DNA of 64,000 bases from Lysobacter sp. cf310 (GTDB taxonomy: Bacteria > Pseudomonadota > Gammaproteobacteria > Xanthomonadales > Xanthomonadaceae). Positions 49,080 to 59,687 of the stretch are shown one piece after another. The notes below the pieces were generated by a model. The model was not told the DNA's origin. It was given only the letters and a program-made list of their open reading frames with translations, and ran no database searches. The first letter of the stretch is position 1, and each line of letters begins with the position of its first letter. Location: assembly GCF_900114355.1 (NCBI RefSeq), contig NZ_FOSS01000003.1, positions 307,215 through 371,214 of the forward strand. The letters run 5' to 3'. A program made the translations under genes and the position numbers.

Positions 49080-49595
49080 TCAGGCGTCCTGGGCGACCAC
49101 GACCAGGGCCGGGCGCAGCAGCCGCTCATTCAGCAGCCAGCCCTTCTGGTAGACCTGGACCACGTGGTTGGGGGCGACGCCCGGCGCCGGGACCATGCTC
49201 ATGGCCTGGTGCTGCTCGGGATTGAACGGCTGGCCGGTCGGGTCGACCGCGACCAGGCCGTTGTCGCCGGCGACCTTGAGCAGCTGGCGCAGGGTCAGTT
49301 CCATGCCCTCGCGCAGCGCGCCGGCGTCGCCGCTGGCGGCGGCCAGGCCGGCTTCCAGGCTGTCGATCACCGGCAGCAGCTCGCCGAGCAGGCGCTCGTT
49401 GGCGAACTTGCGCGCCATGTCGATGTCGCGCGCCAGGCGCTTGCGTTGGTTGTCGAGTTCGGCGCGCTCGCGCAGCGCGTCCTCGCGGACCTGGGCCAGT
49501 TCGGCGCGCAGGGTCTCGACCTCGTTCGGCGCGGCGGCGGAAGCCGGGTCCTGCGCGTCGGGGTGGAGTTCGGTATTCGGATCGTGGTGGCTCAT
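49080..49595 (-). CDS. grpE: Nucleotide exchange factor GrpE
   Basis: A 171-residue GrpE that releases ADP from DnaK. A long coiled-coil ([20 protein letters not shown] then [20 protein letters not shown]) is followed by the C-terminal beta domain with [20 protein letters not shown] and [20 protein letters not shown], the family signature. ATG at 49595 begins [15 protein letters not shown]. It precedes dnaK by 140 bp on the same strand. Confidence 0.97.
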   Translation of the reverse strand: MSHHDPNTELHPDAQDPASAAAPNEVETLRAELAQVREDALRERAELDNQRKRLARDIDMARKFANERLLGELLPVIDSLEAGLAAASGDAGALREGMELTLRQLLKVAGDNGLVAVDPTGQPFNPEQHQAMSMVPAPGVAPNHVVQVYQKGWLLNERLLRPALVVVAQDA

Positions 49596-49793
49596 GCTGG
49601 GCTGGGTCCTGGCGGTACATCCGCGACAGGGGCAGCTATTGGGGCCAAGCCCGGACCGTTCAAGTGCGCAGCCCGCAGAAGTGCCGCGATCTGCGGCGAT
49701 CGTGCGGCAACGGCGGCGAGCGCGGCGGTTCGACGCCGTTTTTAGGACGATGGCCATAACCGCAGGGCTATCGCGCCGCCATCGGCACCATTG

Positions 49794-50072
49794 AGCCGGA
49801 GCGCCGCAAGCCGCGACCGCACCTCCCCAACAACAACGACACCCCACCCACCCCCTGTAGGAGCGGCGCAAGCCGCGACCGCACCTCCCCAGCAACGACG
49901 ACCCCCCACCCGCCCCCTATAGGAGCGGCGCAAGCCGCGACCGCACCTCCCCAACAACGACGACACCCCGCCCGCCCTTTGTAGGAGCGGCGCAAGCCGC
50001 GACCACGCCTCCCCAGCAACGACGACACCCCGCCCACCCCCTGTAGGAGCGGCGCAAGCCGCGACCACGGGA
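49794..50072. repeat. 62-bp tandem repeat array, about 4.5 units
   Basis: Units begin TGTAGGAGCGGCGCAAGCCG at about 49856, 49918, 49980 and 50042, with a more diverged unit from about 49794. The period is 62 bp each time. Each unit includes the palindrome GCGGCGCAAGCCGC followed by CGACC and a C-rich spacer (CCTCCCCARCAACGACGAC). The spacers are themselves nearly identical. Confidence 0.9.
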
Positions 50073-50138
50073 GTCGGCGACCGGCGCGCGCCCGGCTTCG
50101 ACCGAAACCTCGGTGATCGGCGCCCTTCGGCTTCGGGC

Positions 50139-50385
50139 ATCGCGGCTCACGCCGCTCCTACCCCAAAGCGACTGATCGGCGGCGGCGACAGCCTTGAGGC
50201 AGGAGCGACGCGAGTCGCGACCATAGCCACCGCTGGCGACGCCCACCCCGCCTCGCCCGCTTCCTGTGGGAGCGGCGTGAGCCGCGATGCCGAAGCGGCA
50301 GCGCACCGCGGGCGATAGACAACCCCGAAGCCAATACCCGCAGCACGACGGTGTTCGCGATCGCGGCTCACGCCGCTCCCACACA
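50139..50385. repeat. Dispersed REP-like elements (GGGAGCGGCGTGAGCCGCGA type)
   Basis: Copies occur in both orientations: ATCGCGGCTCACGCCGCTCC at about 50138-50158 and 50360-50380, and GGGAGCGGCGTGAGCCGCGA at about 50269-50289, with a diverged AGGAGCGACGCGAGTCGCGA near 50202. Inverted pairs are typical of REP/REPIN elements. Confidence 0.75.
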
Positions 50386-50433
50386 AGGCCAAGGCCCGCA
50401 GACAGAAGGCCAAGCCCCTAGACGCACGCCCGC

Positions 50434-51483
50434 TCAAGCCTCGGGCTTGAACGCATCCCCCAAGGCATCCGCCGCCGCCTGCACCACCGGGATCACCCGG
50501 TCGTAGGCCATGCGGGTCGGCCCGATCACGCCCAGCACGCCCAGCACCTGGCCGCCGGCGGTGTACGGCGCGGTCACCAGCGACACGCCTTCCAGCGGCG
50601 CCAGGCCGGTTTCCTCGCCGATGAAGATGCGCACGCCAGGAGCGTGGATGGTGCGCTCCAGCAGTTGCAGGATCTCGCGCTTGCGCGCGAAGGCCTCGAA
50701 CAGTTCGCGCAGGCGATCGACGTCGGACAACTCCTGCACGCCCATCAGCCGGGTCTGCCCGGCCAGCACCATGTCGTCGTCGCGATCCGGCGCCAACGCC
50801 TGCTCGGCCAGCTCCACCGACTGCGCCAACAGCGCGGCCATTTCCGACTGCGCGCTGCGCAGCTCGTGCAGCAGGGTGGCGCGGATGTCGGCGACCGGGC
50901 GCCCGGCGAAATGGCTGTTGAGGTAGTTGGCGACCCGCTCCAGCTCGCCGCCGTCGTAGGGCCGCTTGGTTTGGATGATGCGGTTCTGCACGTCGTGATC
51001 GGCGAACACCAGGATCGCGAGCACGCGCTGCGCGTCCAGCGGAACGAAATCGATGCGCCGGAACGCGAACTGCTCGCGCTTGGGCACGCTGACCACGCCG
51101 ACGAAATGGGTCATCGCCGACAGCAGCTCCGAGGCGCTGCCGAGCAGGGCCTGGGTGCCCGAGCCGGTCGGCAGTTCGCTGCGCAGGCGCGCCAGGTCGC
51201 CCTCGGGCAGCGGCCGCACCTGCAGCAGCGAATCCACGAACAGGCGGTAGCCCTGCGCGGTCGGTATGCGCCCGGCCGAGGTATGCGGCGCGCTGAGCAG
51301 GCCGGCGTCCTCCAGGTCGGACAGTATGTTGCGGATGGTCGCCGCGCTCACGTCCAGGCCGGCATGGCGCGCCAGCGTCTGCGAGCCGACCGGCTCGCCG
51401 CTGTGGATGTAGCGCCCGATCAGCGTGCGCAACAACTGGCGCGCGCGCGGGTCCAGGCTGAGGTCGGAAGAACGGCGATTCAT
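50434..51483 (-). CDS. hrcA: Heat-inducible transcription repressor HrcA
   Basis: A 349-residue repressor of class I heat-shock genes that binds CIRCE operators. The N-terminal winged helix has RQLLRTLIGRYIHSGEPVGS and DVSAATIRNILSDLEDAGLL followed by HTSAGRIPTAQGYRLFVD. The C-terminal part includes GVRIFIGEETGLAPLEGVSL and GVLGVIGPTRMAYDRVIPVV. ATG at 51483 starts MNRRSSDLSLDPRARQLLRT. It stands at the head of the hrcA-grpE-dnaK-dnaJ order. GroESL, its usual main target, is outside the window. Confidence 0.97.
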   Translation of the reverse strand: MNRRSSDLSLDPRARQLLRTLIGRYIHSGEPVGSQTLARHAGLDVSAATIRNILSDLEDAGLLSAPHTSAGRIPTAQGYRLFVDSLLQVRPLPEGDLARLRSELPTGSGTQALLGSASELLSAMTHFVGVVSVPKREQFAFRRIDFVPLDAQRVLAILVFADHDVQNRIIQTKRPYDGGELERVANYLNSHFAGRPVADIRATLLHELRSAQSEMAALLAQSVELAEQALAPDRDDDMVLAGQTRLMGVQELSDVDRLRELFEAFARKREILQLLERTIHAPGVRIFIGEETGLAPLEGVSLVTAPYTAGGQVLGVLGVIGPTRMAYDRVIPVVQAAADALGDAFKPEA

Positions 51484-51970
51484 CGCTGTCGATATAAGCG
51501 CGCCGGGCGGCGGGCGCAAGCGCGGCGATGCGGGCGCGCCGTTCCTGCGGCGGGAAGGCCGCGTCAGAGGGGGCTGGCCTTGCGGCGCCTGGCAGCCAGG
51601 TAATCGCGGCTTATACCGCTCCTACAGTAAGCATTCCTGCACGCGCGCCATTCGACCCGCCCGCTTTGGGGCAGGCGCGACGTAGGTCGCGACCGCGCCA
51701 CCTAGCAAAGACGCCAACTAACCAGTCCGGCACCTCAATGCCTACGCACCCTGAGGGGCGACGCCCCACAGGGATGTCCGTCGGCCACAAGCCGCGATTG
51801 CGCCCCGACCTTCGCGCCCCGCACAACCACCCGCCCCTCAACGCCCGAAACCCGCCCCTTTCACCCCAATCTCAACCCCGGAGACAAATCCGACACAGAT
51901 TGGCGGCATTCCCTGCTAGCCCGGTCACCCCCGACCCGGCACAATCGCCGCTCCACAACGCCGCCAGCGC
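51484..51970. other. 487-bp gap between divergent hrcA and recN
   Basis: No gene is supported. It contains further REP-like remnants (AATCGCGGCTTATACCGCTC near 51604 and a diverged copy near 51668). Promoters of hrcA and recN should lie at its ends; I found no clear LexA box before recN or CIRCE before hrcA. Confidence 0.5.
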
Positions 51971-53638
51971 ATGCTCACCCACCTTTCCCTCAAGCATTTC
52001 GTCGTGGTCAGCGCGGCCGAACTCTCGTTCGGCCCGGGTTTGACCGTGATCTCCGGCGAGACCGGCGCCGGCAAGTCGCTGCTGGTCGACGCCCTGGGTC
52101 TGATCAGCGGCCTGCGCGCCGACAGCGGCGTGGTCCGCCACGGCGCCGACCGCGCCGAGCTGGTCGCCGACTTCTCGCTGGAAGACGCCGCGCCGGCGGC
52201 GGCCTGGCTGCGCGACAACGAACTCGACGAGGACGACAGCTGCCAGGTCCGGCGCGTGATCCGCGCCGACGGCGGTTCGCGCGCCTGGATCAACGGCCGC
52301 CCGGCCACCCTGGGCCAGCTCGCCGATCTGTCCTCGCGCCTGGTCGAGATCCACGGCCAGCACGAACACCAGGCCCTGCTGTCCAAGGCCAGCCAACTCG
52401 CCCTGCTCGACGCCTACGCGCGCAACGACGCCGCGCGCGCCGCGGTCGAAACCGCCGCGCGCGACTGGAGCGCCCTGCTGCGCGAACGCGACGCCCTGAT
52501 CGCCAAGGGCGACGTGTCCGAACGCATCGGCTGGCTGGAACATCAGCACGCCGAACTCGAACGCGAAACCCTGGAACCCGAGGCGATCGCGCGCCTGAAC
52601 GCCGATCACAAGCGCCACGCCCACGCCGCCGGCCTGATCGCCGCCTGCGACGACGCCTTCGCCCGTCTCGGCGGCGAGGACGGCCCCTCGCTGTCGCGCA
52701 ATCTGCAGCAGGTGCGCGCAGAACTGCAGCGCGTGGTCGAGCACGAGGCGCGCCTGAGCGACGTCGACGCCATGCTCGACGCCGCCGCGATCCAGGTCGA
52801 CGAAGCCCTGGCCCTGCTCGGCCGCGTGCGCGACGACCTCGACCTGGACCCGTCCGCGTTCGACACCCTGGAACAACGCCTGGGTCGTCTGCACGAACTC
52901 GCGCGCAAGCACCGCGTCGCCCCCGAACAGCTGGCCGCGCACCGCGACGGCATGGGCGCCGAACTCGAAGTCCTGCGCGGCGCCGGCGAACGCCTGGCGC
53001 GCCTGGACGGCGAAATCGCCGGCGCGCGCAAGGCCTGGCGCGGCAGCGCCGACGCCCTGACCGCCTCGCGCCGCAGCGCCGCCCACACCCTGTCGGCCGC
53101 CACCACCGGCCTGATCGGCGAGCTCGGCATGGGCGGCGGCCGTTTCGAGATCGCCCTGGAGCCCCTGGACGAAGACCGCCCCGACCCGCAGGGCGGCGAG
53201 CGCGTCGAGTTCCTGGTCGCGGCCAACCCCGGCCAGCCCGCGCGCGCCCTGCGCAAGGTCGCTTCCGGCGGCGAGCTCTCGCGCGTGTCGCTGGCGATCG
53301 AAGTCGCCGCGCTGGGCCTGGACACGGTCCCCAGCATGGTCTTCGACGAGGTCGATTCCGGCATCGGCGGCGCGGTGGCCGAGATCGTCGGCCAGAAGCT
53401 GCGCGCGCTGGGCGCCAGCCGCCAGGTCCTGTGCGTGACCCACCTGCCCCAGGTCGCGGCCCAGGGCCACGCCCATTACCGGGTCAGCAAGTCGGCCAGC
53501 GAAGGCGTCACCCAGAGCGCGGTTCAGCGCCTGGACGCCAAGCAGCGCGAGGAGGAACTGGCGCGCATGCTCGGCGGCGTCGAGCTGACCAAGGAAGTGC
53601 GCGCGGCGGCCAAGCGGTTGCTCGCGGATGTGGTTTGA
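51971..53638 (+). CDS. recN: DNA repair protein RecN
   Basis: A 555-residue SMC-like ATPase for double-strand-break repair. Start MLTHLSLKHFVVVSAAELSF is typical, followed by Walker A VISGETGAGKSLLVDALGL and IHGQHEHQALLSKASQLALL. The middle is coiled coil. The C-terminal half has signature KVASGGELSRVSLAIEVAAL, Walker B SMVFDEVDSGIGGAVAEIVG and CVTHLPQVAAQG. The length is as expected. It is usually part of the SOS regulon. Confidence 0.98.
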   Translation: MLTHLSLKHFVVVSAAELSFGPGLTVISGETGAGKSLLVDALGLISGLRADSGVVRHGADRAELVADFSLEDAAPAAAWLRDNELDEDDSCQVRRVIRADGGSRAWINGRPATLGQLADLSSRLVEIHGQHEHQALLSKASQLALLDAYARNDAARAAVETAARDWSALLRERDALIAKGDVSERIGWLEHQHAELERETLEPEAIARLNADHKRHAHAAGLIAACDDAFARLGGEDGPSLSRNLQQVRAELQRVVEHEARLSDVDAMLDAAAIQVDEALALLGRVRDDLDLDPSAFDTLEQRLGRLHELARKHRVAPEQLAAHRDGMGAELEVLRGAGERLARLDGEIAGARKAWRGSADALTASRRSAAHTLSAATTGLIGELGMGGGRFEIALEPLDEDRPDPQGGERVEFLVAANPGQPARALRKVASGGELSRVSLAIEVAALGLDTVPSMVFDEVDSGIGGAVAEIVGQKLRALGASRQVLCVTHLPQVAAQGHAHYRVSKSASEGVTQSAVQRLDAKQREEELARMLGGVELTKEVRAAAKRLLADVV

Positions 53639-53714
53639 TCGATCCGTGTAGCGCTGCGACCGGTGTGTCGTTCAAGCACTCGTGGCGCAGCTCACTCCGT
53701 GGCAGCTGCCGAGT

Positions 53715-53861
53715 TCAATTTTTTAGTACTTGCTCGACGCGCGCCAGGCTCTGTGCGCGCGTCTCCGGCGTATGAATTCCAGAGTTTTCGATCGCAACTC
53801 GTGCGGATCCGAGGACTTCCCTCAGATACGCCACATCGTCGGAACTCAGTTCGACCTTCAT
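53715..53861 (-). CDS. Small protein of 48 residues immediately downstream of fur
   Basis: A short open frame from ATG at 53861 to TGA at 53715. It begins MKVELSSDDVAYLREVLGSA and ends TRAQSLARVEQVLKN, which would form two amphipathic helices. GAGG lies six bases before the ATG, and the ATG is only 7 bp after the fur stop, so it is probably co-transcribed and translated with fur. Codon use follows the chromosome. No family is recognised; the coding call rests on the ribosome site, spacing and sensible composition. Confidence 0.65.
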   Translation of the reverse strand: MKVELSSDDVAYLREVLGSARVAIENSGIHTPETRAQSLARVEQVLKN

Positions 53862-53868
53862 ATCAGCC

Positions 53869-54270
53869 TCAGCGCTTCTTGCGCACGTACAGCACCAGCG
53901 AGTGCTCTTCGATCTCGTAGCCGTGCTTGGCCGCGATCTTGCGCTGCAGCTCTTCGATCTCGGCGCTTTCGAACTCGATGATCTTGCCGGTCTCGATGTC
54001 GACCATGTGGTCGTGATGATGGCCGCGGTCGAGCTCGTACACCGACTGCCCGGCCTCGAAGTTGTGCTTGAGCACCAGGCCCGCGGATTCGAACTGGGTC
54101 AGCACGCGGTAGACCGTGGCCAGGCCGATGTCCTCGCCCTTTTCCAGCAGCAGCCGGTAGATGTCCTCGGCGGTCATGTGGCGCGGCTTGGACTGCTCCA
54201 ACAGCTCCAGGATCCGCATGCGCGGATGGGTGACCTTGAGTCCGGCGTTGCGCAGGTCCTGCGATTCCAT
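53869..54270 (-). CDS. fur: Ferric uptake regulator Fur
   Basis: A 133-residue iron-responsive repressor. The winged helix has KVTHPRMRILELLEQSKPRH and DIGLATVYRVLTQFESAGLV. Metal ligands are in RGHHHDHMVDIETGKIIEFE and the C-terminal HGYEIEEHSLVLYVRKKR. The CxxC pair of E. coli Fur is replaced by residues without Cys, which also occurs in Fur proteins of xanthomonads. It is divergent from bamE, an arrangement known for fur-omlA in Xanthomonas. It may control the TonB and PepSY genes at 23156-28493 (inference). Confidence 0.97.
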   Translation of the reverse strand: MESQDLRNAGLKVTHPRMRILELLEQSKPRHMTAEDIYRLLLEKGEDIGLATVYRVLTQFESAGLVLKHNFEAGQSVYELDRGHHHDHMVDIETGKIIEFESAEIEELQRKIAAKHGYEIEEHSLVLYVRKKR

Positions 54271-54460
54271 CTGATCGTCCCTCTTTAATCGTGCTGACCG
54301 GCGGCCCGGGCCGGCGTTCGCGCGCCGGCGGCGCGGCGGCCGCGGCCGGAACGGCGGATGAACGCGTCTCGGCGCGCCCCGGTCCAGCCCTTGTGGATGC
54401 GGCCTTCAGTGTATCATCGGCGCGTTACCCGCCCGTCGCAGACATAGGTCCCAGCACACG
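54271..54460. promoter_or_regulatory. Divergent promoter region of fur and bamE
   Basis: A 190-bp spacer between fur (minus) and bamE (plus). Overlapping promoters and OmlA/Fur co-regulation are known for this pair in Xanthomonas. Here the strand context fits, and a TGTATCATCGG stretch near 54411 could be part of a bamE promoter, but boxes are not certain. Confidence 0.4.
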
Positions 54461-54856
54461 ATGCGCAAGCTCCTGCTCGTCCTTTCGATCGCCTTGATCA
54501 CCTCCGGTTGCGGCATTCTCTATAAGCAGCCGATCTACCAGGGCAACCTGCTCGAGAAGACCGCGGTCGACCAGCTGCAGACCGGCATGACCAAGCAGCA
54601 GGTGCAATTGCTGCTGGGCAGCCCCTCGATCGAAGACCCGTTCCACCACGATCGCTGGGACTACACCGCGACCCAGCGCACCGGCCGCCTGGCGCGGACC
54701 GAGAAGAAGAACCTGGTCCTGTACTTCGAGAACGACGCCCTGGCCCGCTGGGACGGCGATTACTTCCCGGAGCAGGACGAGCAGATCGCCAAGGCCGCGC
54801 CGAAGCAGTTCGGCCGCAACCTGGCCAAGGAAAAGGACAAGAAGCGCCGCCGCTGA
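54461..54856 (+). CDS. bamE: Outer-membrane protein assembly lipoprotein BamE (OmlA/SmpA)
   Basis: A 131-residue lipoprotein of the BAM complex that assists outer-membrane beta-barrel insertion. The lipobox is ITSGC with Cys17 as lipid site. The BamE fold follows: LQTGMTKQQVQLLLGSPSIE, DPFHHDRWDYTATQRTG and LVLYFENDALARWDGD. The Lys/Arg-rich tail KEKDKKRRR is somewhat long. It is divergent from fur, as in Xanthomonas. Confidence 0.95.
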   Translation: MRKLLLVLSIALITSGCGILYKQPIYQGNLLEKTAVDQLQTGMTKQQVQLLLGSPSIEDPFHHDRWDYTATQRTGRLARTEKKNLVLYFENDALARWDGDYFPEQDEQIAKAAPKQFGRNLAKEKDKKRRR

Positions 54857-54911
54857 GGCCGCGCTTCCCCGATTCCCGGCGTTTCCGGCACCGCCGCGGC
54901 GGTGCCACCCC

Positions 54912-55193
54912 CTACTTGGACGACCCGCCCTTGAGCGGTCCGCGCGCCTGCGCGCGGCGCCGGCGTGCGTCCTTGGGATCGGCCAGCAAGGGCCGCAGCA
55001 GCTCGACCCGGTCGCCGTCGCGCAGGACCGCATCGGGCTCGGCGCGCACCCCGTACACCGCGTAGGCCACCGCCTCCTCGTCCTGCGCCCAGCCCGCCGC
55101 GGCCAGCGCATCGCGCAGGCGCGCGCCCTCGGGCAGGTCCAGCGAGCAGGCCTCGAACCGGCGCGGCCAGGCCCGGACCATCTCGATCTTCAC
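54912..55193 (-). CDS. rnfH: RnfH family ubiquitin-like protein
   Basis: A 93-residue beta-grasp protein. It begins [20 protein letters not shown] and continues GARLRDALAAAGW and GVRAEPDAVLRDGDRVELLR with RPLLADPKDARRRRA, the RnfH (UPF0125) pattern. The start is GTG at 55193, whose last bases overlap the ratA stop in GTGA; an ATG at 55181 is the alternative. The ratA-rnfH pair divergent from smpB is conserved in many gammaproteobacteria. The exact role of RnfH is unclear. Confidence 0.93.
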   Translation of the reverse strand: MKIEMVRAWPRRFEACSLDLPEGARLRDALAAAGWAQDEEAVAYAVYGVRAEPDAVLRDGDRVELLRPLLADPKDARRRRAQARGPLKGGSSK

Positions 55194-55624
55194 GCCTCGT
55201 CCCCGCGATCGGCGACCCGTACGAAGTCGTCGACCATGCGGTCGGCCAGGCTCTGGAAGCCGATCGCCATCGCCGGGCCCAGCAGCTTCACCGCCGGCTC
55301 GAACTCCAGGGTCAGGGTGACCTTGCAGGCCGACTCGTCCAGGGCGTGGAACTCCCAGCGCCCGCCTAGCTGGCGGAACGGGCCGTCGACCAGCTTGAGC
55401 TCGATATGGTGCGGCGGCGCCAGGGTATTGCGGGTGGTGAACCAGGTCCGCAGCGCCCCCAGGCCCAGGTCCAGCCGCGCCACCATGTGGCTGTCGCTGG
55501 CCTCCAGCACCTGCGCGTTCTCGCACCAGTCGAAGCGGCGCGGATAGGCCGCGACGTCGTTGACCAGCGCGTACATGCGCGCGGCGGAATGTTCGACTAG
55601 AGCGGATCGACGGATGGTCGGCAT
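55190..55624 (-). CDS. ratA: RatA-like START-domain protein (ubiquinone-binding/50S association family)
   Basis: A 144-residue polyketide-cyclase/START fold protein: [40 protein letters not shown], then [10 protein letters not shown] and [20 protein letters not shown]. In E. coli, RatA was reported to block 70S formation, while relatives such as COQ10 bind ubiquinone; either role may apply. ATG at 55624 is canonical ([13 protein letters not shown]). It is divergent from smpB by 42 bp and overlaps rnfH. Confidence 0.94.
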   Translation of the reverse strand: MPTIRRSALVEHSAARMYALVNDVAAYPRRFDWCENAQVLEASDSHMVARLDLGLGALRTWFTTRNTLAPPHHIELKLVDGPFRQLGGRWEFHALDESACKVTLTLEFEPAVKLLGPAMAIGFQSLADRMVDDFVRVADRGDEA

Positions 55625-55666
55625 GGAATATTCGCTAGCGGCCGCGCAATCGGGGACAATGGCGCG

Positions 55667-56179
55667 ATGGCTAAAAATGCAAACAACAAGGCCGGCAAGG
55701 ATAAAGGAAAGGGCGGCGCCGGCGGCACCATTGCCCTGAACAAGCGCTCGCGCCACGACTACCACCTCGAGGAACGCTTCGAGGCGGGTCTGGCCCTGCA
55801 GGGCTGGGAGCTCAAGTCGATCCGTGCCGGGCGCGCCAACATCACCGACGCCTACGCGGTCATCCGCGAGGGCGAGATGTTCCTGTACGGCTCCCAGATC
55901 AACCCGCTGATCTCGGCCTCGACCCACGTCGTGGCCGAGGAACGCCGCACCCGCAAACTGCTGCTGCACCGGCGCGAAATCGACAACCTGATCGGCCGGG
56001 TCCAGCGCGACGGCTACACCGTGGTGCTCACCGCGCTGTACTGGAAGGGCAACAAGGTCAAGGCCGAGATCGCCCTGGCCAAGGGCAAGCAGAGCCACGA
56101 CAAGCGCGAAGTCAGCAAGGAACGCGACTGGGCGCGCGAGAAGCAGCGCGTGATGCGGCGCCATAACCGCGACGCTTGA
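55667..56179 (+). CDS. smpB: SsrA-binding protein SmpB
   Basis: A 170-residue partner of tmRNA for trans-translation of stalled ribosomes. Core motifs are [40 protein letters not shown] and [20 protein letters not shown], with the positively charged tail [20 protein letters not shown]. The N-terminal ~20 residues are Lys/Gly-rich. The tmRNA gene (ssrA) was not recognised in the window. Confidence 0.97.
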   Translation: MAKNANNKAGKDKGKGGAGGTIALNKRSRHDYHLEERFEAGLALQGWELKSIRAGRANITDAYAVIREGEMFLYGSQINPLISASTHVVAEERRTRKLLLHRREIDNLIGRVQRDGYTVVLTALYWKGNKVKAEIALAKGKQSHDKREVSKERDWAREKQRVMRRHNRDA

Positions 56180-56531
56180 GGGCGGGATTCGGGATTCGAG
56201 CAGAGCTTGGACCGCTAAGTCACTCCCGCTCCGTCATGCCCACGAAAGCGGGGATCCAGTGACTTCAGCGCCATGCCGCGATGCAGGCCCGTACTCATCA
56301 AAGCGACGCAAGCCGGCCGCCGACACTTCGACTGGCTCACCGAGACCTACTCGGAGAGCATTGTCGCGATAGCGCTTCCTCCCCCTTTGAAAAAGGGGGA
56401 TTGAGGGGGATTTGCTTTTGGAACGACGCAAACCCGCGCAGGGTCCCACGAGCTCACCTGGAACGATTCCGCACACATTAGCGACGCGGCAAACCGCAAA
56501 CGATGCGCAGCATCGCTAAACGTTCAAGCCC
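56180..56531. other. 352-bp gap after smpB with common extragenic repeats
   Basis: No gene is supported. It holds GGGATTCGGGATTCGAG at about 56183-56200, a CGAAAGCGGGGATCCAGTGA element at about 56243-56262 and a CCCCCTTTGAAAAAGGGGG palindrome near 56381. These look like genome-wide extragenic elements. Confidence 0.6.
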
Positions 56532-58721
<2,190 letters not shown>

Positions 58722-58777
58722 GCCGCGAGCATACAAGCCGAGCCAGCGCGCAGGCACGTTTCTGGCACGCCCGTCGG

Positions 58778-59236
58778 CTAGGGCCCCGCCGGCTCGCGCC
58801 GGGACGGCGATGGCGCCTCGCGGCGCAGCTCCTCCAGCATCAGGGCGTTCACGCATTCCAGGTGTTCGCCGGCGATACGCCGGCACAGGCGCGCCCAGCG
58901 CCGCTGCTCGCCGGCGTTGCGCCCGGCTCGCTCCAACTGCGCGACCTGCAGCTCGATCTCGCGCGCCAGCCACAGCAGGCTGTCGCCGTTGCGGCTTTCG
59001 CGTTCGGCCAGTTCCGGCAACGAGGGTGGACGCCGCATCGACACCGCCAGCACGCAGGCCGCGGCCGCGACCAGCAGCGCCAGCGCCGCGGCCAGACCGG
59101 CCGCCACGTCCGCGGCATCCGCCCATTCCCCGCGCAGCGGCGACGCCGGTTCGGCGGCCGCGATCGCGACCCGGGCAGTGGTGTCGGATTCGCGCAGCGG
59201 CGCGGCGACGACGAGATCAGGTGCGCGCATCGGCAT
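58778..59236 (-). CDS. Hypothetical membrane protein
   Basis: A 152-residue protein with one central helix (AGLAAALALLVAAAACVLAV, about residues 46-65) and a charged C-terminal region (AREIELQVAQLERAGR, RRIAGEHLECVNALMLEELR). No family is recognised. Its ATG shares one base with the stop of the HTH gene (TGATG), so it is in the same transcript. The high Ala/Arg content is ordinary for this genome; coding status is supported mainly by the coupling. Confidence 0.55.
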   Translation of the reverse strand: MPMRAPDLVVAAPLRESDTTARVAIAAAEPASPLRGEWADAADVAAGLAAALALLVAAAACVLAVSMRRPPSLPELAERESRNGDSLLWLAREIELQVAQLERAGRNAGEQRRWARLCRRIAGEHLECVNALMLEELRREAPSPSRREPAGP

Positions 59237-59502
59237 CAGCCCCGCCCGCTCCGGCGCGGCAGCGCCATCAGCTCGATCGCGCTGACCCGCCCGGCGCAGG
59301 CCTCGGCCATGCGCAAAGCACGGTTGCGCGTAGAAACGAAGCCTCTAATGCGCATTTGACGCAGCATTTCTGTGGACACACCGGCGGCCTTGGCCGCCGA
59401 CCCGACTGTCGCGAAGCAGGCGACATAACGCTGGATCGGATTTTCGCGGGAATTTCCGCTCTCCGCGCGGGCGGCTACTGCTGCACGAGCTATATCGGCC
59501 AC
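59236..59502 (-). CDS. Cro/YdaS-like helix-turn-helix protein
   Basis: An 88-residue putative DNA-binding protein. The segment YVACFATVGSAAKAAGVSTE followed by MLRQMRIRGFVSTRNRALRM fits a Cro/YdaS-type HTH, where the recognition helix lies in STEMLRQMRIRG. It ends VSAIELMALPRRS, a tail seen in such proteins. I chose GTG at 59502 with AGGG six bases upstream; longer extensions have no HTH-like sequence. It is divergent from another HTH regulator at 59688, resembling a phage immunity switch. Confidence 0.65.
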   Translation of the reverse strand: MADIARAAVAARAESGNSRENPIQRYVACFATVGSAAKAAGVSTEMLRQMRIRGFVSTRNRALRMAEACAGRVSAIELMALPRRSGRG

Positions 59503-59687
59503 GACATCCCTATCGTCGTCTATGCGATTCCAACATACAACTTGAAGTAGCGAAATACAACACCTAAAAAGTGTGATTCGTTTCCACAAGATGCGCAAGA
59601 ATGAGTTGCGCTCTCCCGCGCAAGAACGAGTGGACACCCGGTGACGGACAACCGATCGAGCCTGGCAGGACGCACAGGCGGTACCGC
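59503..59687. promoter_or_regulatory. Divergent control region of the HTH pair
   Basis: A 185-bp spacer. Around 59550-59580 it is much more AT-rich than the genome and holds an ACAC-CTAAAAA-GTGT dyad (59560-59574), a candidate operator or promoter for one or both regulators. Confidence 0.45.

Larger units (their letters stand above)
49596..50433. other. 838-bp gene-free region between hrcA and grpE
   Basis: No coding gene is supported; open frames here follow the repeats. It contains the 62-bp tandem array and several REP-like palindromes. A promoter for grpE must lie near 49600-49700. I see no CIRCE element (TTAGCACTC-N9-GAGTGCTAA). Confidence 0.7.

Noticed and set aside
49794-50072. Possible CRISPR array
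   Set aside because: The stretches between palindromes are nearly identical from unit to unit, so there are no unique spacers, and no cas gene is present.
56180-56531. tmRNA (ssrA) next to smpB
   Set aside because: No tRNA-like acceptor ends or tag-coding stretch could be found; the interval holds only extragenic repeats.
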